Assembly (NCBI GenBank): GCA_040905445.1
Contig: JBBDRN010000032.1
Location: 1-64,000, forward strand
Length of the DNA: 64,000 bases
Direction: 5' to 3'
Source of the DNA: SKPT01 sp040905445
Lineage (GTDB): Bacteria; Planctomycetota; Phycisphaerae; Phycisphaerales; Phycisphaeraceae
Shown here: positions 16,998 to 24,952 of the stretch, piece by piece
Layout of the letters: every line of letters begins with the position of its first letter
How positions within the stretch are numbered: the stretch's first letter is position 1
Program-made: the position numbers and the translations under genes
The notes under the pieces: generated by a model
Told to the model about the DNA's origin: nothing
The model's input: the letters and a program-made list of their open reading frames with translations, nothing else
The model's database searches: none

Positions 16998-18428
16998 ATG
17001 ACCGGGGACCATCGCCAATCCGAGGGCGGGCAAATCGACGCGCGTGGCGTGGGCGAGGGCGCGATCCGTGGGCTGGTGCGGCGGCTGACGCTGATGCTCG
17101 CGCTGCGCGGGTTCGTGCGTTACGCGACGGCGTGGCTGTTCGCGTGGGGGGTGGTGGTGGTGCTGCTGCGGGTGGCGGTGGACTGGCCGCGGCACTGGCT
17201 GGCGTGGGGGGTGGCGGGGCTGGTGGTGGCCGGGGCGGCCGCGGTCGTGCAGGCGATGCGCAAGCGGCCGAGCGCGATCGCGCTGCGCAGCCTGATGGAC
17301 CACCGCAGCGCGGCGGGCGGGCTGCTGATGACGCAGGCGGAGCGGCCGCTGGGCGACTGGAGCGAACGGATGCCGGCGGTCGAGCAGCTTGCCGTGCGCT
17401 GGCAGGCGCGTGGCCCGGGGCTGTGCATGAGCCTGGCGGTGGGGTTCGTGGCGGCGGCGTTTCTGATTCCGAGCGGCGTGCAGGGCCCCGGCGTGAGCCG
17501 GGCGCTGGCGTCCCCCGACGTCGCGCAGCCGCAGGAGCAGGTGGAGCTGCTGGCGGAGGAGGAGCTGCTGGATCGCGAGCAACTGGACGCGCTGCAGGAG
17601 CAGATCGACCGGCTGCGCGACGAGTCGATGGCGGAGGATCCGGCGCGGACGTGGGAGGCGATGGACCATCTGCGCGACCAGATCGAGCAGGCGGCCGAGG
17701 AGGCGGCGCAGCAGACGCTGGCGCAGACGGCGGAGCTGACGCGGATGCAGATGCTCGCCGAGGCGCTGGCGGAGCAGGGCCACGAGCTGGACGAGGCGCT
17801 GTACCAGGAGGCGATGGAGACGCTGGCGGAGATGGTGGAGGAGGCGGCCGCCAAGAGCGAGGCGCTGGATGCAGCGCTCGGGGCGGCGCTGCGGTCGGCA
17901 GCGGCGGGGCGGAGCCTGAGCGAGGCGCAACTGCGCGAGCTGGCCGAGGCGATGGAGGCGCGCAAGGGGGAGTTGCGCGAGCGGCTGGAGCGCATGTGCG
18001 AGGCCCGGCTCGCGGACGAACGCGACCTCGAGAAGTGCGACTCGCTGGGCATGTGCGACAGCGCGGGCTTCTGCGACGTGATGAGCAAGTTTGGCGGTGA
18101 GATGAGCGTGCGCAAGATGCTCGAGCTGGCCGCGTCGGGGGGCATCAACGACGACGGCGGTTTGTCGCCGATGACGTTCCGGGACGAGGCGACGCGCGAG
18201 GGCGAGGCCGGCTTCGAGCCTCAGATGCTGTCGTCGGAAGATCGGGCGATGGACGAGAGCCAGCTCGTGGGTGTGAGCGCGGCGCCGCCGGAGGTTGACG
18301 ACGAGGCGGGGGGGGCGTCGTCGGGCGGGGCGCTGGGGGCGACGGACGCGGAGGCGGGCGGCTCGGCGCACCAGGTGCTGCCGCGGCATCGGCAGGCGGT
18401 GCAGCGATACTTCGAGCGCGACGAGTGA
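16998..18428 (+). CDS. coiled-coil membrane protein upstream of moxR, function unknown
   Basis: 476 residues. The start at 16998 begins MTGDHRQSEGG, with GAGGGAAG upstream. Residues about 35-80 hold two hydrophobic helices (YATAWLFAWGVVVVLLRVAV and WLAWGVAGLVVAGAAAVVQ). A third lies at about 142-156 (LAVGFVAAAFLIP). From about 180 to 335 the chain is almost continuous Glu/Ala/Gln/Leu coiled coil (QVELLAEEELLDREQLDALQ). Then comes a Cys-containing stretch CDSLGMCDSAGFCDVM (about 350-365), three Cys in 13 residues, and an acidic tail. It resembles uncharacterised proteins that accompany MoxR/VWA operons and may be a scaffold for them. A 150-bp repeat element (18438-18587) separates it from moxR. 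Confidence 0.7.
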   Translation: MTGDHRQSEGGQIDARGVGEGAIRGLVRRLTLMLALRGFVRYATAWLFAWGVVVVLLRVAVDWPRHWLAWGVAGLVVAGAAAVVQAMRKRPSAIALRSLMDHRSAAGGLLMTQAERPLGDWSERMPAVEQLAVRWQARGPGLCMSLAVGFVAAAFLIPSGVQGPGVSRALASPDVAQPQEQVELLAEEELLDREQLDALQEQIDRLRDESMAEDPARTWEAMDHLRDQIEQAAEEAAQQTLAQTAELTRMQMLAEALAEQGHELDEALYQEAMETLAEMVEEAAAKSEALDAALGAALRSAAAGRSLSEAQLRELAEAMEARKGELRERLERMCEARLADERDLEKCDSLGMCDSAGFCDVMSKFGGEMSVRKMLELAASGGINDDGGLSPMTFRDEATREGEAGFEPQMLSSEDRAMDESQLVGVSAAPPEVDDEAGGASSGGALGATDAEAGGSAHQVLPRHRQAVQRYFERDE

Positions 18429-18437
18429 GGGGCATTT

Positions 18438-18587
18438 AACCGCGAAGGCGCGAAGGGGGCGAAGGGAAGGGAAGAGTCCGGGATCCGACGGTCGTTCGAT
18501 CCCGGACGCCCGGAATCCCCGGATCCCGGATCCCAGATCTTGGATCCTGGACTTCGCGCTCTTCGCCTGCTTCGCTGCTTCGCGGTT
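18438..18587. repeat. 150-bp intergenic element bounded by AACCGCGAAG inverted repeats
   Basis: AACCGCGAAG at 18438-18447 and its exact complement CTTCGCGGTT at 18578-18587 bound a segment with GCGAAGGGGGCGAAGGG on the left, CTTCGCGCTCTTCGCCTGCTTCGC-like sequence on the right, and a GGATCCCGGATCCC-rich middle. The right end also occurs at 8901-8910. It lies between two genes of the same direction. Confidence 0.7.
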
Positions 18588-18629
18588 TTTCGTTCGTAAC
18601 GATGATTTCCGTCATTCAAGGACTTGAGC

Positions 18630-19694
18630 ATGCAGGAGCAGGATGGGGCGCAGGCGCTGCTGGGACCGGAGGAGCTGGCGGGGGCGACGCAACTGGTTCG
18701 GCAGACGCTCGGTGAGCTTGATCGGCTACTGCTGGGGCAGACCGAGTTGCACCGGCTGGTGGTGATCGGCGTGCTCAGCCGGGGGCACATTCTGCTCGAA
18801 GGCCTGCCGGGCGTTGGCAAGACGGCGCTGATCAAGGCGTTGGGGGACATTTTGGGGCTGACGTTTTCGCGTGTGCAGTTCACGCCGGACCTCATGCCGG
18901 GGGACATCGTCGGCACGACCATTTTGCAGGAGGAGGCGGACGGCCGGCGGAAGATGGTTTTCGAGCCGGGGCCGGTGTTCACGAACATCCTGCTGGCGGA
19001 CGAGATCAACCGGGCGTCGCCCAAGACGCAGTCGGCGCTGCTGGAGGCGATGCAGGAGCGTCGGGTGACGACGCTGGGCCATAGCCGGGACCTGCCCGCG
19101 CCGTTCTTCGTGCTGGCGTCGCAGAACCCGATCGAGCTGGAGGGGACGTACCCGCTGCCGGAGGCGCAGCTTGACCGTTTCCTGATGAAGCTGCGGGTGA
19201 CGTCGGTCAACGCGGAGGTGCTGGACCAGATCATCACGACGCGTCGTCGGGGCGAGCCGCCGACGCCGGAGTTCACGATGCCGGGCGGCGGGCTGGACGG
19301 GCTGTTTGACGCAATGCAGGCGATCTTCCTGCCGCGGCCGGTGGCGCGGTACATCAGTCGGCTGGTGGGGGCGACGCACCCGGACAACGCGGAGGCGCCG
19401 GAACTGGTGCGGCGGTACGTGACGTATGGCGCGTCGCCGCGGGCGGCGATCGGGCTGGCGGAGGCGGCGCGGGCGCACGCGCTGATCTGCGAGCGGCCGA
19501 CAACGGGGTTCGAGGACGTGGCGGCGATCGCCGCGTCGGTGCTGAATCATCGGCTGATTCTCAATTACCAGGCGCGGTTCGACGAGGTCGACGCCTACAG
19601 CGTGGTCGCGCAACTTCTGGAACAGCTCGACGAGACCGGGCTGGACCTGCCCGAGGGCATCGAACTCGCCAGCGACGCGGGGCGGGGCTCGTAA
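18630..19694 (+). CDS. moxR: MoxR-family AAA+ ATPase
   Basis: 354 residues. The start is set at ATG 18630, seven bases after AAGGA; a TTG two codons earlier sits too close to it. MoxR ATPases act as chaperones that assemble or activate partner proteins, often together with von Willebrand A proteins in the same operon. Seen: Walker A EGLPGVGKTALIKAL (about 60), the LMPGDIVGTTI insert, Walker B LLADEINRASPKTQSALLEAMQE, sensor 1 LASQNPIELEGTYPLPEAQLDRF, and sensor 2 GASPRAAIGLAEAA. Length and motifs are standard. It heads a compact run moxR, membrane protein, ABC ATPase, permease, DUF58, BatA-like, VWA. Confidence 0.95.
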   Translation: MQEQDGAQALLGPEELAGATQLVRQTLGELDRLLLGQTELHRLVVIGVLSRGHILLEGLPGVGKTALIKALGDILGLTFSRVQFTPDLMPGDIVGTTILQEEADGRRKMVFEPGPVFTNILLADEINRASPKTQSALLEAMQERRVTTLGHSRDLPAPFFVLASQNPIELEGTYPLPEAQLDRFLMKLRVTSVNAEVLDQIITTRRRGEPPTPEFTMPGGGLDGLFDAMQAIFLPRPVARYISRLVGATHPDNAEAPELVRRYVTYGASPRAAIGLAEAARAHALICERPTTGFEDVAAIAASVLNHRLILNYQARFDEVDAYSVVAQLLEQLDETGLDLPEGIELASDAGRGS

Positions 19695-19713
19695 ACCCAC
19701 AGGGGGATGTGTC

Positions 19714-21600
19714 ATGTCGAGGATCGGCTGCAGCGTGGATGATTGTTACGGCAGGCGCGCGGGCGGGATGCCGTACGGGGCGTTCAAGGCGTTCACCGTC
19801 GTGGTGGCGTGTGCTGTGACGTGTCTGGTCGCGGCATCGACGGCGCATGGCCGAACGTATGGCGATGTGACGGTGACGAACGTGATGAGCCAGGGTGACC
19901 ACAGCGTGGGCGGCTACCTGGAGTACCGGTTCCTGGTCGAGAACCGGGGCAGCGACGATCGCACGGTGACGCTGCGCATGCCCGCGAGCTCGTACGGCCG
20001 CGGCCATCACATTCGCGAGATCCGTCGCACCGCGCGCGTTCCCGCGACGGGCGCGACGGAGATGGTGCTGTGGCAGCCGCCGCTGCCGGTGAACGGGGGC
20101 AGCGTTCACGTGACGATCGACGGCCAAGGACAGCGCGAGCGCGTCGGCGTCAGCATCCCCAATCATGGGGTGACGGCGTACGACCCGTGGGGCCACAGCG
20201 GCAACGGCGGGACGATCCTGCTCAGCCCGGCAATCGACGGCGGCACGCGCGATCACCTCGAGCGGCTTCTCGAGGGCGCCAGCAGCGCGGGGCGGTACGC
20301 CAGCGGCGACCGCTGGTCGCTGGTGCGGGCCGAGCGTCACCGGCCGTGGTGGTCGGAGCATTGGCTCGGGTGGACGCGCTACAACACGGTGATGCTTGCG
20401 GCGGACGAGTTGGCGGGGCTGCCAAGCGCGGCGCGTGACGCACTGCGGCAGTACGTCATGGCCGGGGGAACGCTGATCGTGCTGGGCGAGGATCCGGGTT
20501 TTGTCCCGGAGCGGTGGCGGGGCGGGTCGACGTCGCCCCCCCTGACGGGCAGCGAGGTGCGGGCGGTGGGGGTGGGCTTTGGCATCTGCTGGTTCGTCGA
20601 GGCTGGGGCGCCCGATCGGTGGGGCTCGAGCGATCGGACATGGCTGGTGGACCTGATCGACCACGGGGGTCAGCCGTGGAACGACGTGCAGACGATGGAG
20701 CAGGCCAACAGCACCTTTTCGGTGATCGACGAGCTCGGGGTGCCGATCCGGGGGCTGCTGGCGTTGATGATCGTGTTCGCGATCGCGATCGGGCCGGTGA
20801 ATCTGCTGCTGTTCGCGCGGGTCAACCGGCGGACGTGGACGCTGTGGACGACGCCGGTGATCGCGCTGGTGTTTTCGGTGGCGGTGTTCGGATACGCGAC
20901 GCTGGCGGAGGGTTGGACCGCGACGGCGCGGGTGGCGGGGTTCACGCTGCTGGATGAGTCGACGCGGCATGCGACAACGCTCGGGTGGGCGGGGTACTAC
21001 GCGCCGCTGACGCCGCGCGACGGTTTGCGCTTTGACGAGACGACGGAGCTGACGCCGCAGGTGCGCAGCGACTTCTGGTCGAACGAGGGCAACGCGCGGT
21101 TCGTGGACTGGACAAACGGCCAGCACCTTTATGCCGGGTGGGTGCAGGCGCGCGTGCCGGCGCACTTCACGGTGCGCAACAACGAGCCGCGGCGCGAGCG
21201 GGTGACGTTCAGCCGCGGCGAGGATGGGCAACTGCAGGCGACCAACGGGCTGGGTGTCGACATCGAGCAACTGCACGTGGCCGACGAGGCGGGGCGGGTT
21301 TATCGCGCGAGCAACCTGGTCGCGGGCGGGCGGGCGGACCTGGAGCCGTTCGGCGAGCACCAGAGCGGGAAGGACGAGTTGCCGTCGCTGCTGGATCGGA
21401 CCTGGCCCATCACGGTTCGCCACATCGCGGAGAATGCATCGAACATCCGGGTCGACATTCTCAGGCCCAACACGTACATCGCGTCGCTCACGAGCACGCC
21501 GTTCATCGAGCCGGGGCTCGAGGATGCCCGCGTGCTGCCTTCGCCGTCGGTCGTTTATGGCCTGATGCAGGAGCCGCTGCGTGCAGATCAGCGTGACTAA
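19714..21600 (+). CDS. exported membrane protein of the MoxR/ABC operon, function unknown
   Basis: 628 residues. AGGGGGA lies six bases before the ATG. A hydrophobic signal or anchor spans about 26-46. Outside domains follow: a beta-sandwich (about 50-150; EYRFLVENRGSDDRTVTLRMPAS), then a glutamine-amidotransferase-like alpha/beta segment (about 165-270; GTLIVLGEDPGFVP), then two membrane helices at about 345-395 (IRGLLALMIVFAIAIGPVNLLLF and TPVIALVFSVAVFGYATLA), then another beta-rich outer domain. Proteins with this order accompany ABC-2 exporters and VWA proteins. It is 19 bases after moxR and overlaps the ABC ATPase gene by 20 bases, so translation is probably coupled. No catalytic motif seen. 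Confidence 0.75.
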   Translation: MSRIGCSVDDCYGRRAGGMPYGAFKAFTVVVACAVTCLVAASTAHGRTYGDVTVTNVMSQGDHSVGGYLEYRFLVENRGSDDRTVTLRMPASSYGRGHHIREIRRTARVPATGATEMVLWQPPLPVNGGSVHVTIDGQGQRERVGVSIPNHGVTAYDPWGHSGNGGTILLSPAIDGGTRDHLERLLEGASSAGRYASGDRWSLVRAERHRPWWSEHWLGWTRYNTVMLAADELAGLPSAARDALRQYVMAGGTLIVLGEDPGFVPERWRGGSTSPPLTGSEVRAVGVGFGICWFVEAGAPDRWGSSDRTWLVDLIDHGGQPWNDVQTMEQANSTFSVIDELGVPIRGLLALMIVFAIAIGPVNLLLFARVNRRTWTLWTTPVIALVFSVAVFGYATLAEGWTATARVAGFTLLDESTRHATTLGWAGYYAPLTPRDGLRFDETTELTPQVRSDFWSNEGNARFVDWTNGQHLYAGWVQARVPAHFTVRNNEPRRERVTFSRGEDGQLQATNGLGVDIEQLHVADEAGRVYRASNLVAGGRADLEPFGEHQSGKDELPSLLDRTWPITVRHIAENASNIRVDILRPNTYIASLTSTPFIEPGLEDARVLPSPSVVYGLMQEPLRADQRD

Positions 21601-22528
21601 ACTCACCCGCCGCTTCGGCCAGACCGTCGCCGTCGACGATCTGAGCTTTCGGTTCGGCGGCGGGCAGATCTTCGGGTTTGTCGGCCCCAACGGGGCGGGC
21701 AAGACGACGACGATGCGCATCCTCGCGACGCTGGACGAGCCGACGACCGGCGACGCGTGCATCGACGACATTTCGGTGGTGGAGGACCCGGAGCAGGCTC
21801 GTCGGCTGATCGGCTTCATGCCCGACAGCGAGCCGACGCACCGGGACGTGACGGTCCACGAGTACCTGGACTTCTTCGCGCGGGCGTACGGCCTGCGCGG
21901 GGCGCGGCGGAGCGACACGGTCGAGCGCGTCGAGTCGTTCACGAACCTCGGGGGCATTCGGGAGAAGGCGCTGCGGGCGCTGTCCAAGGGGATGAAGCAG
22001 CGGGTGAGCCTGGCGCGGGCGCTGGTGCACGACCCGCCGCTGCTGGTGATGGATGAGCCGGCGGCGGGGCTGGACCCGCGGGCGCGCGTGGAGCTGCGCG
22101 AACTGCTGAAGGTGCTCGCGGAGCAAGGCAAGGCGATTCTCATCAGCTCGCACATCCTGACGGAGCTGGCGGAGATCTGCGACGGGGCAGTGATCATCGA
22201 GCGAGGCCGGCTGCTGCGGGCGGGGACGCTGGAGCAGATCTACCACGGCGGGGACGGCGACGGGAAGGAGGCGCCGCGGCGGATCATGGCGCTGCGGCCG
22301 CAGGGTCCAATCGACGCGTTGTACCGGGCGTTGCTGGAGCTGCCGAAGGTGCAGGAGGCGCGGATTGCGGGGGATTACGTCGAGGCGGAGGTGGCGGGAG
22401 ACGAGGACGACTGCTGCGACCTGCTCGCGGAGCTGCTTCGCCGGGACTTTCGCATTCTGGAGTTCAAGCAGGTCCGGCAGGACCTGGAGCAGTTGTTCAT
22501 GACGGTGACGCAGGGAGAGGTGCAATGA
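21581..22528 (+). CDS. ABC transporter ATP-binding protein (ABC-2 type)
   Basis: 315 residues, GTG start inside the previous gene. Couples ATP hydrolysis to the permease encoded next. Walker A GPNGAGKTTT (about 35-44), Q-loop around IGFMPDSEP, signature LSKGMKQRVSLARAL, Walker B LLVMDEPAAGLDPRAR, and H-switch ISSHI are all present. The C-terminal 90 residues (from about 220) form the accessory domain seen in CcmA/GldA-like exporters. The stop overlaps the permease start as ATGA. Substrate unknown; in related operons the pair is thought to support cell-envelope functions. The GTG start is supported by the conserved N-terminal strand ISVTKLTRRFG. Confidence 0.93.
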   Translation: MQISVTKLTRRFGQTVAVDDLSFRFGGGQIFGFVGPNGAGKTTTMRILATLDEPTTGDACIDDISVVEDPEQARRLIGFMPDSEPTHRDVTVHEYLDFFARAYGLRGARRSDTVERVESFTNLGGIREKALRALSKGMKQRVSLARALVHDPPLLVMDEPAAGLDPRARVELRELLKVLAEQGKAILISSHILTELAEICDGAVIIERGRLLRAGTLEQIYHGGDGDGKEAPRRIMALRPQGPIDALYRALLELPKVQEARIAGDYVEAEVAGDEDDCCDLLAELLRRDFRILEFKQVRQDLEQLFMTVTQGEVQ

Positions 22529-24039
22529 CCGCAGCGATCTCACGATGGATCGACGATCGGCTGAACCCGGTCGTGGTCAAGGAGCTGCGGCAAGCGGTGC
22601 GCAGCCGGTTCGTCATGGTGCTGCTGATGGTGTACCTGCTGGTGCAGCTCGTGATGATGGGGATCTACCTGCTCGCGACGGACCACACGCAGGCGAGCTT
22701 CTACGCCGGGCGCACGATGTTCATGTTTCTGGAGGGTGTGCTGCTGGCGACGTGCCTGCTGTTCGTGCCGGGGTACGTCGGGTTTCGCCTGGCGGCGGAG
22801 CGTTCGGACATCAACGTCGACCTGGTGTTCATCACGACGATCCGGCCGACGTCGATCATCTGGGGCAAGTTCGTGTCGGGCCTGACGCTGACGGTGCTTC
22901 TGTACAGCGCCAGCGCGCCGTTCATGGTGCTGACGTACCTGCTGCGGGGCATCGACATTCCGTCGATCGCGCTCGTGCTGGGGCTGAACCTGCTGGTGAT
23001 CTTCGCCGCCACGCAGTTCGCGCTGCTGATCGGGGCGATGAACGCGACGCGGGTGCTCAAGGGCATCCTGGGGATCGTGATGCTGGGGTTGCTGATGGCG
23101 ACGCACGGCGCGGTGATGGGGACGTCGAGCGGGATGATCTTCTTCGGCGTCGGTGGGACGCTGGGGACGTGGGACTTCTGGGGGCCGGCGCTGGGCGTGC
23201 TGGCGCTGGGGCTGGGGGCGACGGGGCTGTTCTTCTTCATCGCGGTGGCGGCGATCGCGCCGCCGTCGTCGAACCGCGCGCTGCCGGTGCGTGTGTACAC
23301 GACCGGGCTGTGGCTGGTGACGCTCGCGCTGGCGATGACGCTGAGCCTCAACGTCACGGGGGAGGCGATGTCGATGTGGCTGGTGACCGCGGGTTTCGTG
23401 CTGGCGCTACTGATGGTGGGGGCGGGGAGCGAGCGAGACGCGCTGGGCATCCGCATCCGCCGACTTGCGCCGCGGCGCGCGGTGGTGCGACTGCCGGTGT
23501 TCCTGTGGTGCAGCGGCGCGGCGGCGGGCCTGCTCTGGTGCGGCTTGCTGCTGGCGCTGACGGTGGCGGTGGGCCTGCTGTGGGAGGTGTTTGCACCGCC
23601 CACCGCGCTGATGCACGGGCTTGACGAGGTGACCTGGGCGGTGGCGGCGCTGGGGCTTTACAGCCTAGCGTACGTGCTGACGGCCGTGACGTTTCGTCGG
23701 CTGCTGCTGCCGCGGACGGTCAAGACGTCGGTCGTGGCGGCGTTGACGCTGATGCTGGCGGCGCTGGGGACGGTGATTCCGCCGCTGATCGCCTTCTTCT
23801 TCGACCCGATGCGGTGGTATGACACGACGCAGGGGTGGATGCTGCTGAATCCGATGGGCGCGTTCGTCGACCCGGACGACACGGCGTACCGCAACATGGC
23901 GCTGCTGGTTTCGGGGCTGTGGGTGGTGGCGATGGTGCTGCTGAACCTGCGGTGGCTGCTGGGGCAGTGGTGGCAGTTCCGGTCGGACGAGGCGAGCCTG
24001 GAGGAGGCGAAGATGGAGGACGACGTTGCCGGAACCTGA
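22525..24039 (+). CDS. ABC-2 type transporter permease
   Basis: 504 residues, ATGA overlap with the ATPase gene. Starts with the amphipathic NPVVVKELRQAVRSRF motif typical of ABC-2/NatB-like permeases, then about eleven to twelve hydrophobic segments, among them MVLLMVYLLVQLVMMGIYLL, TCLLFVPGYVGFRLA, and FVLALLMVGAG. The loop after the second helix (AAERSDINVDLVFITTIRPTSIIWGKF) is the coupling region that contacts the ATPase. The final loop and short cytoplasmic tail end EEAKMEDDVAGT and overlap the DUF58 gene by 14 bases. Forms the membrane channel of the exporter; cargo unknown. Confidence 0.9.
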   Translation: MTAAISRWIDDRLNPVVVKELRQAVRSRFVMVLLMVYLLVQLVMMGIYLLATDHTQASFYAGRTMFMFLEGVLLATCLLFVPGYVGFRLAAERSDINVDLVFITTIRPTSIIWGKFVSGLTLTVLLYSASAPFMVLTYLLRGIDIPSIALVLGLNLLVIFAATQFALLIGAMNATRVLKGILGIVMLGLLMATHGAVMGTSSGMIFFGVGGTLGTWDFWGPALGVLALGLGATGLFFFIAVAAIAPPSSNRALPVRVYTTGLWLVTLALAMTLSLNVTGEAMSMWLVTAGFVLALLMVGAGSERDALGIRIRRLAPRRAVVRLPVFLWCSGAAAGLLWCGLLLALTVAVGLLWEVFAPPTALMHGLDEVTWAVAALGLYSLAYVLTAVTFRRLLLPRTVKTSVVAALTLMLAALGTVIPPLIAFFFDPMRWYDTTQGWMLLNPMGAFVDPDDTAYRNMALLVSGLWVVAMVLLNLRWLLGQWWQFRSDEASLEEAKMEDDVAGT

Positions 24040-24895
24040 CGCGGCATTGCGTGACGCGGAGCGGCAGGGGTCGCGCTACGTGCTGGCCTCGCCGCAGCGT
24101 GTGCAGAGCGGGCTGGCGGGGGCGCAACTGGCCAACCGGGCGGGGACGTCGACCGAGTTCATGGACTACCGCGAGTACCAGCCGGGCGACGACATCCGGC
24201 GGATCGACTGGTCGGCGTATGCGCGCAGCGATCGGCTGACGGTGAAGCTGTACCGCGAGGAGGTCAGTCCGCACGTGGAGCTGGTGCTGGACGGGTCGCA
24301 GTCGATGGACCTGACGGGGACGGACAAGGCGGCGGGAGCGTGGGCGATGGCGGCGCTGCTGGCGACGGCGGCGGCCAGCGCGGGGTTCACGCACCGGCTA
24401 TGGCTGGCGGGGGATCAGTTGGAGCTGCGCGAGCCGGGGCGCACACGTCCGGGTCAGTGGCGGGCGGCGGGGCTGACGGCGACGGTCGCGCTGCCGGAGT
24501 TGCTGAGGCGCGGCGCGCCGAGTTGGCGGCCGCGCTCGCTGCGCGTGCTCGTGAGCGACCTCTTGTGGCCGGACGATCCGCAGCCGATTCTGCGGCGGCT
24601 GCTGGACAGCGCGGCGGGTCTCATCGTGGTGCAGGTGCTGGCGCGCGAAGACACCGCGCCGCCGGAGGTCGGCAACATGGAGCTCATCGACGCGGAGACG
24701 GGGCAGACGCGCGAGCTGTTCATCGACGCCGCGGCGCAGGAGCGTTACCAGCGCACGCTGGCGACGCACGAGGCGAATTGGCAGGGCGCGTGTCAGCGTT
24801 TGGGCGCGGTGATGAGCCGGTTCGTGGCGGAGGATCTGCTGACGGACTGGAACATGCGGCCGCTCGTGGAGGCCCGCGTGCTGCGCGTGTCGTAA
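24026..24895 (+). CDS. DUF58-domain protein
   Basis: 289 residues, TTG start with GGAGG five bases upstream and a 14-base overlap with the permease gene. DUF58 proteins pair with MoxR ATPases; their biochemical role is not settled. The family signature is clear: TEFMDYREYQPGDDIRRIDWSAYARSDRL (about 43-70), then KLYREEVSPHVELVLDGSQSMDL, a degenerate VWA-like strand with DGSQS in place of DxSxS. The rest reads as a VWA-like alpha/beta fold (LRVLVSDLLWPDD). Cytoplasmic, no membrane helix. Its position between the exporter and the two VWA genes is the usual one in aerotolerance (Bat) operons. Confidence 0.9.
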   Translation: MPEPDAALRDAERQGSRYVLASPQRVQSGLAGAQLANRAGTSTEFMDYREYQPGDDIRRIDWSAYARSDRLTVKLYREEVSPHVELVLDGSQSMDLTGTDKAAGAWAMAALLATAAASAGFTHRLWLAGDQLELREPGRTRPGQWRAAGLTATVALPELLRRGAPSWRPRSLRVLVSDLLWPDDPQPILRRLLDSAAGLIVVQVLAREDTAPPEVGNMELIDAETGQTRELFIDAAAQERYQRTLATHEANWQGACQRLGAVMSRFVAEDLLTDWNMRPLVEARVLRVS

Positions 24896-24952
24896 GGCGG
24901 CGCGGGACTTTGCACCAGACCAGCGAGAGACGGCGTTTGCCGCCGAGGTTTC

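Noticed and set aside
18480..18560. BamHI-like GGATCC repeats as an assembly or cloning artefact
   Set aside because: They are imperfect and lie within an element with inverted ends; similar debris occurs in other spacers, so natural repeat sequence is more likely.
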